This document shows positions 1 through 9,418 of a stretch of DNA of 64,000 nucleotides, piece after piece. Positions within the stretch are counted from its first letter, which is position 1. Every line of letters starts with the position of its first letter. The translations under genes were made by a program, and so were the position numbers. The stretch spans positions 1-64,000 of the forward strand of contig CALKIV010000030.1 in assembly GCA_937995835.1 (NCBI GenBank), written 5' to 3'. Source of the DNA: an uncultured Dysgonomonas sp. (GTDB taxonomy: Bacteria > Bacteroidota > Bacteroidia > Bacteroidales > Dysgonomonadaceae). The notes under the pieces were generated by a model that saw nothing but the letters and a program-made list of their open reading frames with translations, was not told the origin of the DNA and searched no databases.

Positions 1-2
1 AC

Positions 3-47
3 AAAGATATTGCTGCCGAAATTGTAAAGTTACCTTTTAGAAAATAA
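3..47 (+). CDS. gcvT: Partial C-terminus, probably aminomethyltransferase GcvT
   Basis: Only the last 14 codons and a TAA stop lie in the window. The frame reads KDIAAEIVKLPFRK, which resembles the usual end of the glycine-cleavage T protein, where a short basic stretch is followed by a V-K-x-P-F motif. The gene reads rightwards and is followed at once by a strong hairpin. The identification rests on a very short peptide and could be wrong; the frame choice is supported because the other two frames end earlier or read as unlikely peptides. Confidence 0.45.
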   Translation, partial: KDIAAEIVKLPFRK

Positions 48-66
48 ACTTTCATTTACTTAATAA

Positions 67-100
67 TAAGAGAGGCCCCCTTAAAAGGAAGCCTCTCTTA
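67..100. terminator. Bidirectional intrinsic terminator
   Basis: A 10-bp perfect stem (67-76 with 91-100) has an extra CCTT/AAGG pairing inside its loop. It sits between the rightward partial gene and the leftward purM stop, with T-rich or A-rich flanks, so it can end transcripts from both sides. Confidence 0.8.
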
Positions 101-123
101 TTTACTCCAATAAATTAATATTA

Positions 124-1290
124 TCAATATTCAAATCGTCCAAACTCACTCTCAATGACTAATTCTGCTTTATCAGATTTCTCTACAAAACCAACAATTT
201 GAGCATCGATATTAAATGATTTAGAGATGGCAATTACTTCTTCTGCGTACTCTGGAGCAATATATATTTCCATTCTGTGTCCCATATTGAAAACCTTATA
301 CATCTCCTTCCAATCTGTTCCTGATTGCTCGTGAATCAATTTGAAGAGTGGTGGTACAGGGAACATATTATTTTTCGTTATTTTTACATTTTCAACAAAA
401 TGAAGCACTTTTGTTTGAGCTCCACCCGAACAATGAATCATACCATGTATCTGTGGACGAAGTTTTTCTAAAATAGTTTTAATGACAGGAGCATATGTAC
501 GGGTAGGGGAGAGAACCAGTTTTCCTGCATCTATTCCCAAATTTTCTATTTCATCAGTGAGCTTCATTTTTCCAGAATACACTAAGTCTGCAGGAATAGA
601 ATTATCATAGCTTTCAGGATATTTTTTTACCAAATAATTAGCAAAAACATCATGGCGAGCAGATGTCAATCCATTGCTTCCCATACCTCCATTATATTCT
701 TTCTCATATGTGGCTTGTCCACTAGACGAAAGTCCAACAATGACATCTCCAGCTTGGATTGTATGATTAGATATAACGTCCTTTCGCTTCATTCTACAAG
801 CCACTGTGCTGTCTACAATTATAGTACGTACTAAATCTCCCACATCAGCAGTTTCACCACCTGTAGGGTATATTCTTACACCTTGTTTGGTTAATTCGTC
901 ACATAGCTCGTTTGTTCCATTAATGATTTCAGAGATTACATCTCCTGTTACAAGCATTTTGTTGCGTCCAATTGTTGACGAAAGTAGAATATTATCTGTA
1001 GCTCCCACACACAGCAAGTCATCAATATTCATGATCAGAGCATCTTGTGCAATACCTTTCCAAACGGAAAGATCTCCTGTTTCTTTCCAATAAACATAAG
1101 CCAATGAGGATTTAGTTCCAGCACCATCTGCATGCATGATATTGCAATAATCAGGATCTCCACCCAATATATCTGGCACAATTTTACAAAAGGCTTTCGG
1201 GAACAACCCCTTATCCACATTCTTTATTGCTTTATGCACATCTTCTTTTGATGCAGAAACACCACGCTGATTATAACGTTGATCACTCAT
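124..1290 (-). CDS. purM: Phosphoribosylformylglycinamidine cyclo-ligase (AIR synthase)
   Basis: Catalyses the ATP-dependent closure of FGAM to aminoimidazole ribotide, the fifth step of purine synthesis, in the cytoplasm. The 388-residue protein has the PurM N-terminal ATP-binding fold, with a HADGAGTKSS segment near residue 53 and an acidic NIDD motif near 88, followed by the AIRS C-terminal domain with a GGETADVGD segment. It is longer than the roughly 345-residue proteobacterial enzyme, as I expect for the Bacteroidota form. It begins at an ATG about 106 bp downstream of the ROK kinase stop and has a terminator between them, so it probably has its own promoter. purH lies 31 kb away, so purine genes are scattered. 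Confidence 0.92.
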   Translation of the reverse strand: MSDQRYNQRGVSASKEDVHKAIKNVDKGLFPKAFCKIVPDILGGDPDYCNIMHADGAGTKSSLAYVYWKETGDLSVWKGIAQDALIMNIDDLLCVGATDNILLSSTIGRNKMLVTGDVISEIINGTNELCDELTKQGVRIYPTGGETADVGDLVRTIIVDSTVACRMKRKDVISNHTIQAGDVIVGLSSSGQATYEKEYNGGMGSNGLTSARHDVFANYLVKKYPESYDNSIPADLVYSGKMKLTDEIENLGIDAGKLVLSPTRTYAPVIKTILEKLRPQIHGMIHCSGGAQTKVLHFVENVKITKNNMFPVPPLFKLIHEQSGTDWKEMYKVFNMGHRMEIYIAPEYAEEVIAISKSFNIDAQIVGFVEKSDKAELVIESEFGRFEY

Positions 1291-1327
1291 TTCTTTTTGC
1301 TTTTTTTAATAGTGATAATATTTAAAT

Positions 1328-1363
1328 AAAAACAGCCTGCATTTAATTTTACAGGCTATTTTT
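1328..1363 (-). terminator. Probable terminator of the ROK kinase gene
   Basis: AGCCTG/CAGGCT stem flanked by A5 and T5 runs with one C/A mismatch; arms 1328-1339 and 1352-1363. It lies 34 bp past the leftward kinase stop codon. Confidence 0.65.
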
Positions 1364-1396
1364 ATCACATATAAAGTATATTTTATATCCAAAAAA

Positions 1397-2359
1397 TTAA
1401 TAATCTTTTACTTCCCAACCTAAAGCACTAGCGCCTAAAACAGCCGCATCACTTTCTTTGAGTTCAGACATCAATAATTTGATTTTATTTCTGAATATTG
1501 GTAACATATTCTCTTCCATATGCTTACGCACAGGGTCGAATATTAGTTTTCCAGCTTTGGTCAATCCTCCAAACAAAATGATAGCTTCGGGACAAGAGAA
1601 TGCTACGAAATTGGCGAATGATTCGCCTAATACTTGACCAGTATACTCAAATATTTCTTTAGCCAACTCATCGCCCTTGATAGCTGCATCATAAACATCC
1701 TTAGAGGTGATATCTTCTTTTTTAACCTCCCTCAAAAGACTAGGAGTATCACGAGATTCTAAGAACTCAACGGCTGTACGTGCAACACCTGTAGCTGAGC
1801 TATATGTTTCTAAGCAGCCCTTTAACCCACAGTTGCATTGACGTCCACCACGACGAGCAGTAGTATGACCAAGCTCTCCAGCAAATCCATCATGTCCGTA
1901 TACCAACTGACCATTTACCACAACTCCACTTCCTACACCTGTACCTAGAGTGATCACTAAAAAGTCTTTCATCCCTCTAGCAGCTCCATAAGTCATTTCA
2001 CCAATGGCTGCAGCATTAGCATCATTAGTCAGTTCAACAGGAATATGCAATCTGTCAGTCAACATTTGAGCCAAAGGAATAACCCCTTTCCATGGTAAGT
2101 TAGGAGCGAACTCAATACATCCAGTAAAATAGTTTCCATTAGGAGCTCCAATACCAATACCTTTGATATTGTTTGTTCCCCCAACTTCGTCTATAATCTT
2201 TTGAACTGCATCTGACAAAGCTTCAACATATCCATTTATTTCTTTATAAACATTTGTTTTTATTGAACCTTGGTTAATAATTTGACCTCGTTTGTCAACA
2301 ATACCAAATACAGTATTAGTTCCACCGATATCTATACCAATTGCGTATGGTTTATCCAT
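1397..2359 (-). CDS. ROK family sugar kinase, probable glucokinase
   Basis: Phosphorylates a hexose, probably glucose, with ATP in the cytoplasm. The 320-residue protein starts with the phosphate-binding motif GIDIGGTNT (residues 8-16). It has the NDAN catalytic segment at 112-115 (Asp113 as general base), the GELGH metal/sugar motif at 161-165 and the ROK zinc signature CNCGLKGC at 175-182. There is no N-terminal winged-helix domain, so this is the enzyme type of ROK protein rather than the NagC/XylR repressor type. Exact sugar preference cannot be read from the sequence: glucose is most likely, with mannose or N-acetyl sugars possible. Confidence 0.88.
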   Translation of the reverse strand: MDKPYAIGIDIGGTNTVFGIVDKRGQIINQGSIKTNVYKEINGYVEALSDAVQKIIDEVGGTNNIKGIGIGAPNGNYFTGCIEFAPNLPWKGVIPLAQMLTDRLHIPVELTNDANAAAIGEMTYGAARGMKDFLVITLGTGVGSGVVVNGQLVYGHDGFAGELGHTTARRGGRQCNCGLKGCLETYSSATGVARTAVEFLESRDTPSLLREVKKEDITSKDVYDAAIKGDELAKEIFEYTGQVLGESFANFVAFSCPEAIILFGGLTKAGKLIFDPVRKHMEENMLPIFRNKIKLLMSELKESDAAVLGASALGWEVKDY

Positions 2360-2413
2360 GATAAATATTTAATGTTAATTGTACAATGAAATTCATGTTC
2401 TTTTAGAATTCTA

Positions 2414-2421
2414 CAAATATA
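2414..2421 (-). promoter_or_regulatory. Candidate -7 element for the ROK kinase
   Basis: Reads TATATTTG on the minus strand, matching TAnnTTTG, 55 bp upstream of the start codon. No TTTG is visible at the expected -33 distance, so support is weak. Confidence 0.3.
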
Positions 2422-2486
2422 GTTAATCTGTAAATTATAAAATAAAAATGTTCAATGATTCTTTCTCATAATTTACATTTCTCCCT

Positions 2487-3590
2487 TTATTTTCCAAAAT
2501 AAATATCTAATATTTCTTTTGCTGCAATGAAAGAGGTTTTTTGGGAAGCCAAAACTTGCTGTTCCAATTCTAGCAAATGCTCTTTTACACGAGTGTCAGA
2601 ATAAAATCTATTTTTTATTTGCTCATTGATAGACTCATATAACCAATATTTTGATTGAGAATTCCTTTTAAAATCAAAGTAGCCATTCTTGCGCACAAAA
2701 TCAATATAATCATCTATCATTTCCCAAATTTCTTTAATTCCAAGCTCATAATATCCTGAGTAAGTCAAGACTTTGGGCGACCATCCCGACTCGGGTAGGG
2801 GAAAGAGGTGTAAAGCATTTTTGAAATGTGAGCGGGCTATTTCTGCCTTAGGAATATTGTCTCCATCAGCTTTGTTTATCACTATTCCATCGGCCATTTC
2901 CATTATGCCTCGTTTTATTCCTTGTAGCTCATCACCAGTACCAGCCAATTGCAACAGAAGAAAAAAGTCGACCATCGAGTGTACAGCCGTTTCAGATTGT
3001 CCGACACCTACAGTTTCAATGATAATTCGATCAAAACCTGCAGCTTCGCACAATATCACCGTTTCACGCGTTTTACGAGCAACACCTCCCAATGAGCCAG
3101 CAGAAGGAGAGGGGCGAATAAAGGCATTCTTCTCTACACTAAGACGTTCCATTCTCGTTTTATCTCCTAGAATACTACCTTTTGTGATCTCACTAGAAGG
3201 ATCAATTGCCAATACTGCTACTTTATAGCCTTGTTTGGTCAAATGCACGCCAAAAGAATCGATAGATGTACTTTTACCAGCACCAGGAACACCGGTTATA
3301 CCTATTCTTACAGAATTGCCAGAATAGGGTACACATTTCTCCAAAACTTCTTGAGCTAAAGCATAATGTTCTACTTTAGAGCTTTCTACAAGTGTAACTG
3401 CCTGACTTAGTAAAGAAATATTACCATTTCTGATTCCTTCTACATATTCAGATGCAGTATAAGTTTTACGTTTGAATTTTTTGAAATCCTTCAAATACGG
3501 ATTTATGGTTGGTTGTTCAGCAATTCCCTTATTTACTTTCAACCCTTTATATTGTGAATCGTTTTCTGGATGATCGTTCATAGATAGCAA
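2487..3590 (-). CDS. meaB: MeaB/ArgK-type G3E GTPase, methylmalonyl-CoA mutase chaperone
   Basis: A GTPase that protects and gates B12 loading of methylmalonyl-CoA mutase. The 367-residue protein has Walker A GITGVPGAGKST at 97-108, a following AIDPSSE motif typical of this family, and a G4 base-recognition motif (NKAD). The N-terminal 90 residues and C-terminal helices fit the MeaB dimerisation regions. A second Met at residue 4 could be the true start. The mutase genes are not in this window; the neighbours (ROK kinase, AraC regulator) give no clue. The A-rich gap after the stop shows no clear hairpin. Confidence 0.93.
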   Translation of the reverse strand: MLSMNDHPENDSQYKGLKVNKGIAEQPTINPYLKDFKKFKRKTYTASEYVEGIRNGNISLLSQAVTLVESSKVEHYALAQEVLEKCVPYSGNSVRIGITGVPGAGKSTSIDSFGVHLTKQGYKVAVLAIDPSSEITKGSILGDKTRMERLSVEKNAFIRPSPSAGSLGGVARKTRETVILCEAAGFDRIIIETVGVGQSETAVHSMVDFFLLLQLAGTGDELQGIKRGIMEMADGIVINKADGDNIPKAEIARSHFKNALHLFPLPESGWSPKVLTYSGYYELGIKEIWEMIDDYIDFVRKNGYFDFKRNSQSKYWLYESINEQIKNRFYSDTRVKEHLLELEQQVLASQKTSFIAAKEILDIYFGK

Positions 3591-3644
3591 TATTTATTCA
3601 TTTTAAATCTAGAAGTAAATATAACAAAAAAAGAGTAGAAGGAT

Positions 3645-3672
3645 AAAAAATAATCGTTCCTTAACGTTATTT
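3645..3672 (-). terminator. Probable terminator of the AraC gene
   Basis: On the minus strand an AATAACGTT arm pairs with AACGATTATT (one bulged A), loop AAGG, followed by a T run. It sits 37 bp past the AraC stop. Confidence 0.5.
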
Positions 3673-3708
3673 GCTATACACAATTAAACATAATAGTAAT
3701 TATATAAC

Positions 3709-4545
3709 TTATTTATTGTTACTTTTTCGATACTCTGAGAGTGATATGTTCATATGTCGCTTAAAATAACGACACATATAAGATGTATCGTCAAAATTCA
3801 TCTTCTCAGCGATTTCCTTTATCGAAATATTAGGATCACTCAATAAAACTTTCATTTCTAAAAGCACCTGACGATCGATCAAATCTTTTGGAGAGTCATT
3901 CATTATCATTTTAGAGATCTGTGACAGATAAAATGGAGTAATACAAAGTTCACGAGCATAGAAAGCAACATCACGATGTTCTTTGCAATGTTTGCCAATA
4001 AGCTCCCAAAACTTCCAGCATAAGAGCTCTTTACGACTATATTTTTGCATAATAATATTTTCATCTGGAATTCTTTCTGTTATTTTCAAAAATAAATTTT
4101 GAAGATGATTACAAAACATCAAATGCCTATACATAACACACTCTTCTGCCATATGGCGAAATTGCTCTAACCAGACGCTCAACAATCGCTCTTCGGATCT
4201 ATTAGGCAGACAAACAGGATTATTCCACAAAAAAGAAAATAAATTATTAGGGAGCTTATAGGCTATCTCAGATGATAAAATCCTATTTATCAAACAATAA
4301 TAGACCTTAAAATCAGTAGAGGTCTTCATAAATATTGTCATCGAATCTTCTGAAACTACCATAATACTATTTTTCTTTAGCAAGTAGTTCTTGAAATTAA
4401 CATTTACGAGAGCCTCTCCATGCAAACAAATAAAAATAGAAAGATAAGGCAACTTCAAAGGATAGGTTAGAAAATTTTCTATACCACTCTCCCCCATCTC
4501 AATCTCTGATTCTCCTTTGAAAATACTAGGCGCTAGTTTTATCAT
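3709..4545 (-). CDS. AraC family transcriptional regulator
   Basis: A 278-residue DNA-binding protein. The last 90 residues form the double helix-turn-helix of the AraC family; the second motif contains IKEIAEKMNFDDTSYMCRYF near residues 240-260. The N-terminal 170 residues look like a cupin-like ligand domain without clear motifs. It is a single gene with its own terminator, divergent from the GNAT acetyltransferase, so the 155-bp gap probably carries both promoters (a TACTTTTG box lies at 4612-4619 on the minus strand). The effector and targets are unknown; control of the neighbouring acetyltransferase is only a guess from position. Confidence 0.85.
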   Translation of the reverse strand: MIKLAPSIFKGESEIEMGESGIENFLTYPLKLPYLSIFICLHGEALVNVNFKNYLLKKNSIMVVSEDSMTIFMKTSTDFKVYYCLINRILSSEIAYKLPNNLFSFLWNNPVCLPNRSEERLLSVWLEQFRHMAEECVMYRHLMFCNHLQNLFLKITERIPDENIIMQKYSRKELLCWKFWELIGKHCKEHRDVAFYARELCITPFYLSQISKMIMNDSPKDLIDRQVLLEMKVLLSDPNISIKEIAEKMNFDDTSYMCRYFKRHMNISLSEYRKSNNK

Positions 4546-4665
4546 AAATGTTTGTTTCTATTATCACATGAATACATAAAATATATCTGAATTTATCAGC
4601 TATTTTGTTTTCAAAAGTACCTATTTAGTACAAATTTTGATAATTAATCTTTGACAAAATCTCTA

Positions 4666-4673
4666 TATTTTTG
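4666..4673 (+). promoter_or_regulatory. Candidate -7 element for the GNAT gene
   Basis: TATTTTTG, 27 bp before the chosen ATG. A TTTGAC lies 12 bp upstream, closer than the usual spacing, so the -33 part is doubtful. Confidence 0.35.
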
Positions 4674-4700
4674 TATTCAACATTAAAAAGTATAAAGAAT

Positions 4701-5252
4701 ATGATTTTAGAAACAGAAAGATTGATTTTACGCCCTTGGCGAGAATCAGATGCAGAAGATTTATATCATTATGCAAAAGATCAAAGAGTTGGTCCCATAG
4801 CAGGTTGGCCGCCACACACAAGTGTAGAGGAAAGTGCTACAATTATCAAAACTGTATTTTCACAGGAAGGTGTATTTGCCATCACTCTTAAAGAAGACGA
4901 CTTAGCCATAGGCTGTATAGGTCTAATTTTAGGAGCAAAAAGTAATTTCCCAATCGACGAAAATGAGGGAGAAATTTCCTATTGGCTCGGCGTACCTTTT
5001 TGGGGCAGAGGATATATGCCAGAAGCCATCCGGAAAGTAGTAGACTACGGCTTCTTAGGTTTGAAATTATCCAATATTTGGTGTGGATACTTCGATGGAA
5101 ACGAAAAATCGTATAAGGCACAAAGCAAATGTGGATTTAAACATCATCATATTGAGAAAGATATGTTTTATGAGTTAACAAACGAAATACGTACAGAACA
5201 TATCAGTTGCCTATCAAAGGAAGACTGGATTACTGAAAACCGCAAATTGTAA
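4701..5252 (+). CDS. GNAT family N-acetyltransferase (RimJ/RimL-like)
   Basis: A 183-residue acetyl-CoA-dependent acetyltransferase. It opens with LETERLILRPWRESDAEDL, the typical start of RimJ/RimL-type GNATs. It has the acetyl-CoA loop in GVPFWGRGYMPEA (around residue 109) and the final NEKSYKAQSKCGF helix that positions the pantetheine. The ATG at 4701 is chosen because upstream in-frame codons include the predicted promoter. The substrate may be a protein N-terminus, an amine or a small molecule. It is monocistronic: the next element is a 17-bp hairpin two bases after the stop. Confidence 0.85.
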   Translation: MILETERLILRPWRESDAEDLYHYAKDQRVGPIAGWPPHTSVEESATIIKTVFSQEGVFAITLKEDDLAIGCIGLILGAKSNFPIDENEGEISYWLGVPFWGRGYMPEAIRKVVDYGFLGLKLSNIWCGYFDGNEKSYKAQSKCGFKHHHIEKDMFYELTNEIRTEHISCLSKEDWITENRKL

Positions 5253-5253
5253 C

Positions 5254-5290
5254 AAATAAAAGCTTCTAGACTTTCTAGAAGCTTTTATTT
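5254..5290 (+). terminator. Strong intrinsic terminator after the GNAT gene
   Basis: A 17-bp perfect stem (5254-5270 with 5274-5290) closes a 3-nt loop, with an A/T-rich base acting as the U tract. It begins almost at the stop codon. Confidence 0.85.
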
Positions 5291-5304
5291 GATAATGACA
5301 CAAA

Positions 5305-5332
5305 AAAACTGGAACATTTCTGCTCCAGTTTT
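5305..5332 (-). terminator. Intrinsic terminator of the TPR gene
   Basis: 9-bp stem AAAACTGGA/TCCAGTTTT, extended by CA/TG after one mismatch; read leftwards it ends in seven T residues. It closes the gyrA-TPR transcription unit. Confidence 0.83.
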
Positions 5333-5354
5333 AATATTTAATGATTTTATGGGC

Positions 5355-6677
5355 TTAGTTTTTACCCAATTTCTTTTGAACCTCTACCAATTCTGCATTT
5401 TTATCAACGTTCAGTAGGCTCAAGTTATAATATACATTTTCAAGATTTTGTAGCGTTCTTGTAATGTCCATTTCATCAGCACCACGATCTTGCAACAACT
5501 TGTAGTATTTCTCTAAATAAGGCAATGCTTTAGAATAAAGTTCTACTGTTTCTTTATCAATAGCAGCCAACTCTTGTCTGTTGCTAGTATGTCCTGTTTT
5601 CTCCTTAGAGTCTTGAGCTTTCAAAACATATACTACACCAAGTCCTTCAAGTGCTTTTTCACAGTTTGCATCATATGCTAGTGCTTTTTCAAAAGCTTCT
5701 AAACTTTCGTCAAACTTAAGATCTCTTGATAAGAAAGTTCCTTTCAATCCTAATAGATCACAAGAAGACTCTGGATCGTTCTTGATAGCTTGATCTAAAT
5801 AGTCTAGAGCAGCTTGTGCATCTCCCATTCTGATATATTCATTGATCAAAGTTGGAGTAAAATATTTGTTCTTAGGGAATTTATGAGCACCTAGTTCCAA
5901 TGATTTAACAAAATTGATGCTATCGTTTATTTTAGAGTATTCAACAGTCAAGAATTCATATGGATCACTTTCTGCATAAGTTGAATTTGGAATATATTCA
6001 GGTTCTGCTATTAGTTTATTCAATAGTTTGATAGCCCTCTCACTATTTTCAGCTTGAATAGCTGTCACAAAAGAATAATATTTGAACATTTGGAAAGAAG
6101 AGTCATTTAAAGCAATAGCCTCTCCTTCAAACATGTCATAAGAAGGTATATCCCAAACAAATTCAAAGAAATCACAAGCTCTGTTGAAATTCTTTTGATA
6201 GTCCGCTTTTTTGTTAGCTTCTTTTGCTTCTGCAGCGATATTATTGTAATGAATTCCGGCATTGATATATTGTTGAGGATAAGCTACTTTTATCTTTTTA
6301 ACAATATCTTTGCGAACTTTGTTTTTAATCTTTCCTTTAGCATCAGGCAATTCTCCTAGCTCATCAGCCTTCACGTAGTAACCAATCATATTGGCTATCC
6401 CTGTATACATCTTCTCTAAGTCTCCACCTTTACCAGTCATACCCTTGGTCATTTCGGCATCATACTCTTTTTCAAAAGCTTTATACTCAATATCACCTGC
6501 CAACTTCCATGTTTCTTGGTCTTGTGCTGTTTCTTCATGAGTCAATGCAGGCTTGATTAACTTTCTAGCCTCATCAGTTTTTTCCATCGAAGATTTAGCG
6601 TCTTTTACTGCTTTCTTTTGCGCAACAGCAAAACCGGCAAACATACATAGTGTTGCGATTAAAACTATTTTCTTCAT
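5355..6677 (-). CDS. Exported tetratricopeptide repeat protein
   Basis: A 440-residue protein with a signal peptide ending in GFAVAQ near residue 20, so it is periplasmic or outer-membrane associated. The C-terminal half holds TPR-like helical pairs (for example around residues 280-350, with alternating A-x3-Y/L and P-x4-A patterns); the N-terminal half is helical and Lys/Glu-rich without a recognised enzyme motif. No lipobox Cys. It follows gyrA by 46 bp on the same strand and shares its terminator, so it is probably co-transcribed. The role is unknown; TPRs suggest protein-protein scaffolding. Confidence 0.8.
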   Translation of the reverse strand: MKKIVLIATLCMFAGFAVAQKKAVKDAKSSMEKTDEARKLIKPALTHEETAQDQETWKLAGDIEYKAFEKEYDAEMTKGMTGKGGDLEKMYTGIANMIGYYVKADELGELPDAKGKIKNKVRKDIVKKIKVAYPQQYINAGIHYNNIAAEAKEANKKADYQKNFNRACDFFEFVWDIPSYDMFEGEAIALNDSSFQMFKYYSFVTAIQAENSERAIKLLNKLIAEPEYIPNSTYAESDPYEFLTVEYSKINDSINFVKSLELGAHKFPKNKYFTPTLINEYIRMGDAQAALDYLDQAIKNDPESSCDLLGLKGTFLSRDLKFDESLEAFEKALAYDANCEKALEGLGVVYVLKAQDSKEKTGHTSNRQELAAIDKETVELYSKALPYLEKYYKLLQDRGADEMDITRTLQNLENVYYNLSLLNVDKNAELVEVQKKLGKN

Positions 6678-6723
6678 AATTACTCTTTTGTTATTTATTT
6701 AATTATTCTTTTTTGATCAAAAA

Positions 6724-9288
6724 TTATTCTTCCGTAGATTGAGATTGATCTTGTTCAGGAGTCTCTCCTCCTTCTTCTAACCCTTCCAATCTTTCTATAT
6801 CTTCAATATTCTCTTCTTCTTCCTCTGAATAAACTTTACATACAGATGCGATTTCATCGTTACGTTTGCCCAGATTGATTAGACGAACACCTTGTGTTGC
6901 CCTTCCCATCGTACGAATATCTTTCATACTTAGACGAATAGTTATTCCCGACTTATTAATAATCATCAAGTCATGTTCATCTGTCACACTGCTTATGGAC
7001 ACCAATTTCCCCGTTTTATCCGAGATATTCATGGTTTTTACCCCTTTTCCTCCACGGCTTGTGATACGATAAACAGGCTCACCATCTTCATCATTTAACA
7101 AAGTACGTTTTCCGTACCCCAGTTCTGATACAACCATTACGGTATGAGTGTCCTGTGCTTCTTTTGACATACAGATCATCCCCACTACTTCATCCTTGCC
7201 ATCTTCGTCCAAACGCATACCTCTAACACCAGTGGCTGTACGTCCCATAGCACGAGCATGACTTTCATGGAAACGAATTGCTCTACCATTTCTGTTGGCT
7301 ATAAGCACCTCATTATCACCATCTGTAAGTAACACTTCTATCACTCTGTCATCTTCGCGAATAGTGATAGCATTTACTCCATTTTGTCGTGGTCGCGAAT
7401 AAGCTTCAAGGCTTGTCTTCTTGATCACACCATTTTTAGTACAGAAGATTAAATAATGGTTATTTAAGAACTCTTCATCATTAAATCCTCGCACTCTGAC
7501 AAAAGCTGTTACCTTGTCATCAGCATCAATATTCAATAAGTTCTGAATTGCACGACCTTTAGATTGTTTTGTGCCTTCAGGAATATCAAATACTCTCAAC
7601 CAGAAACATTTTCCTTTTTGAGTAAAGAGCAACATGTAATTGTGCATCGATGCCGGATATATGTGCTCAATGAAGTCTTCATCACGTGTCTCAGACCCTT
7701 TGGCCCCTACTCCACCTCTATTTTGCGCTCTAAACTCTGTCAACGGGGTACGTTTGATGTATCCCATGTGAGAGATTGTGATGATCATTTCATCATCCGA
7801 ATAGAAATCTTCTGGATTCAATTCTTCTGATGAATAAACGATTTCTGATTTGCGCTGATCACCGTATTTATCCCTAATTTCAATCAATTCATCTTTGATC
7901 ACTTGCATACACAACTCATCATCAGATAAAATTTGCTTGTAATAAGCTATCATTTTTTGGATTTCGTCATATTCAGCATGCAATTTATCTTGCTCAAGAC
8001 CAGTCAACTGACGAAGTCTCATTTCCACAATAGCACGCGCTTGAATTTCTGTCAAACTAAATTTAGCTATCAATCCTTCAATTGCCTCTTGTGGAGATTT
8101 AGAAGCTCTGATCAGTGCGATCACTTCATCAATATTATCCGAAGCAATGATCAATCCTTCTAAGATGTGCGAACGCTCTTCTGCTTTTCGAAGTTCGTAT
8201 TTAGTTCTGCGAATAACAACATCATGACGATGATCGACAAATAAAGAAATCAAATCTTTCAGATTCAGATTTCTAGGTCTACCATCCACTAATGCAATGT
8301 TATTCACACTAAATGATGATTGCAAAGCAGTCATCTTGTATAGTTTATTGAGCACAACGTTAGCATTAGCATCACGTTTAACGTCTACAACGATACGCAT
8401 TCCTTGACGGTCTGACTCATCGTTGACGTTGCTCACTCCTTCTAGTCGTTTTTCAGAAACCAAATCTGCAATATGCTTGATCAAATCAGCCTTATTGACA
8501 AGATATGGTATTTCAGTAATAACTATTTTTTCGTGATTTTTATCAATCTCTATCTCAGCACGACCACGCATTATCACACGTCCTCGTCCTGTTTCAAAAG
8601 CATCAATAACACCTTGATAGCCATAAATGAAAGCACCAGTAGGGAAATCAGGAGCTTTAACATACTCCATCAGACCTTGTATAGTGATCTCTCTATCATT
8701 AATATATGCCACCGTTGCATCAATGACCTCAGTCATATTGTGTGGTGCCATATTTGTTGCCATACCTACTGCAATCCCCGAAGCTCCATTGATCAGTAAG
8801 TTTGGTATTCTGGTTGGTAATACTGTTGGTTCTTGTAAAGTGTCGTCAAAGTTTAACTTAAAATCAACGGTTTCTTTTTCGATGTCTTTCAACATCTCTT
8901 CAGCCAATTTGCTCAATCGAGCCTCAGTATAACGCATCGCTGCTGGACTATCGCCATCAACGCTCCCCATATTTCCTTGCCCATCTACAAGTAGATAACG
9001 CATACTCCAAAATTGAGCCAAGCGCACCATAGCCAAATACACTGATCCATCACCATGTGGGTGATATTTACCAAGTACTTCCCCTACAATTCTCGCAGAC
9101 TTCTTATATGGTTTGTTAGACGTGTTACCGAGTTCGCTCATCCCGTAAAGAATACGACGATGAACAGGCTTTAAGCCATCTCTAACATCAGGTAGAGCAC
9201 GAGACACTATCACCGACATTGAATAGTCAATGTAAGATGATTTCATCTCATCTTCGATGTTAATTTGAATAATTCTATCTTCCGCCAT
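6724..9288 (-). CDS. gyrA: DNA gyrase subunit A
   Basis: Breakage-reunion subunit of gyrase, introducing negative supercoils with GyrB. The 854-residue protein has the catalytic Tyr at residue 120 (AAMRYTEARL), the winged-helix quinolone region near 73-92 and a C-terminal beta-pinwheel with several R-G-x-G/A-K-G-like repeats (SRGGKGVK), favouring GyrA over ParC. The tail is strongly acidic (residues 815-854). At the position equal to E. coli Ser83 it has Gly81, and at the Asp87 position Leu85; see findings. It is followed by the TPR gene and preceded by a 197-bp gap holding the secA terminator. Confidence 0.96.
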   Translation of the reverse strand: MAEDRIIQINIEDEMKSSYIDYSMSVIVSRALPDVRDGLKPVHRRILYGMSELGNTSNKPYKKSARIVGEVLGKYHPHGDGSVYLAMVRLAQFWSMRYLLVDGQGNMGSVDGDSPAAMRYTEARLSKLAEEMLKDIEKETVDFKLNFDDTLQEPTVLPTRIPNLLINGASGIAVGMATNMAPHNMTEVIDATVAYINDREITIQGLMEYVKAPDFPTGAFIYGYQGVIDAFETGRGRVIMRGRAEIEIDKNHEKIVITEIPYLVNKADLIKHIADLVSEKRLEGVSNVNDESDRQGMRIVVDVKRDANANVVLNKLYKMTALQSSFSVNNIALVDGRPRNLNLKDLISLFVDHRHDVVIRRTKYELRKAEERSHILEGLIIASDNIDEVIALIRASKSPQEAIEGLIAKFSLTEIQARAIVEMRLRQLTGLEQDKLHAEYDEIQKMIAYYKQILSDDELCMQVIKDELIEIRDKYGDQRKSEIVYSSEELNPEDFYSDDEMIITISHMGYIKRTPLTEFRAQNRGGVGAKGSETRDEDFIEHIYPASMHNYMLLFTQKGKCFWLRVFDIPEGTKQSKGRAIQNLLNIDADDKVTAFVRVRGFNDEEFLNNHYLIFCTKNGVIKKTSLEAYSRPRQNGVNAITIREDDRVIEVLLTDGDNEVLIANRNGRAIRFHESHARAMGRTATGVRGMRLDEDGKDEVVGMICMSKEAQDTHTVMVVSELGYGKRTLLNDEDGEPVYRITSRGGKGVKTMNISDKTGKLVSISSVTDEHDLMIINKSGITIRLSMKDIRTMGRATQGVRLINLGKRNDEIASVCKVYSEEEEENIEDIERLEGLEEGGETPEQDQSQSTEE

Positions 9289-9418
9289 TTAGTTATAGTT
9301 AGGATATTTTCCTATTATAGTAATAGTTATAATTTCTGTCCTTAAATCTTTTTTAATCAATCTTTAAAAATCATGCTAAGATAGCAATTTATCGCCTTAT
9401 TTTAAAATATAAAGACAT

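Noticed and set aside
8473..8932. Open frames of about 100 codons opposite gyrA
   Set aside because: They lie wholly inside gyrA on the other strand and reflect its codon pattern; no promoter or family match.
6724..9288. Topoisomerase IV subunit ParC instead of GyrA
   Set aside because: Length, the Gly-Lys repeat in the C-terminal pinwheel and full-length beta-propeller region fit GyrA; ParC of this phylum differs in its C-terminal domain.
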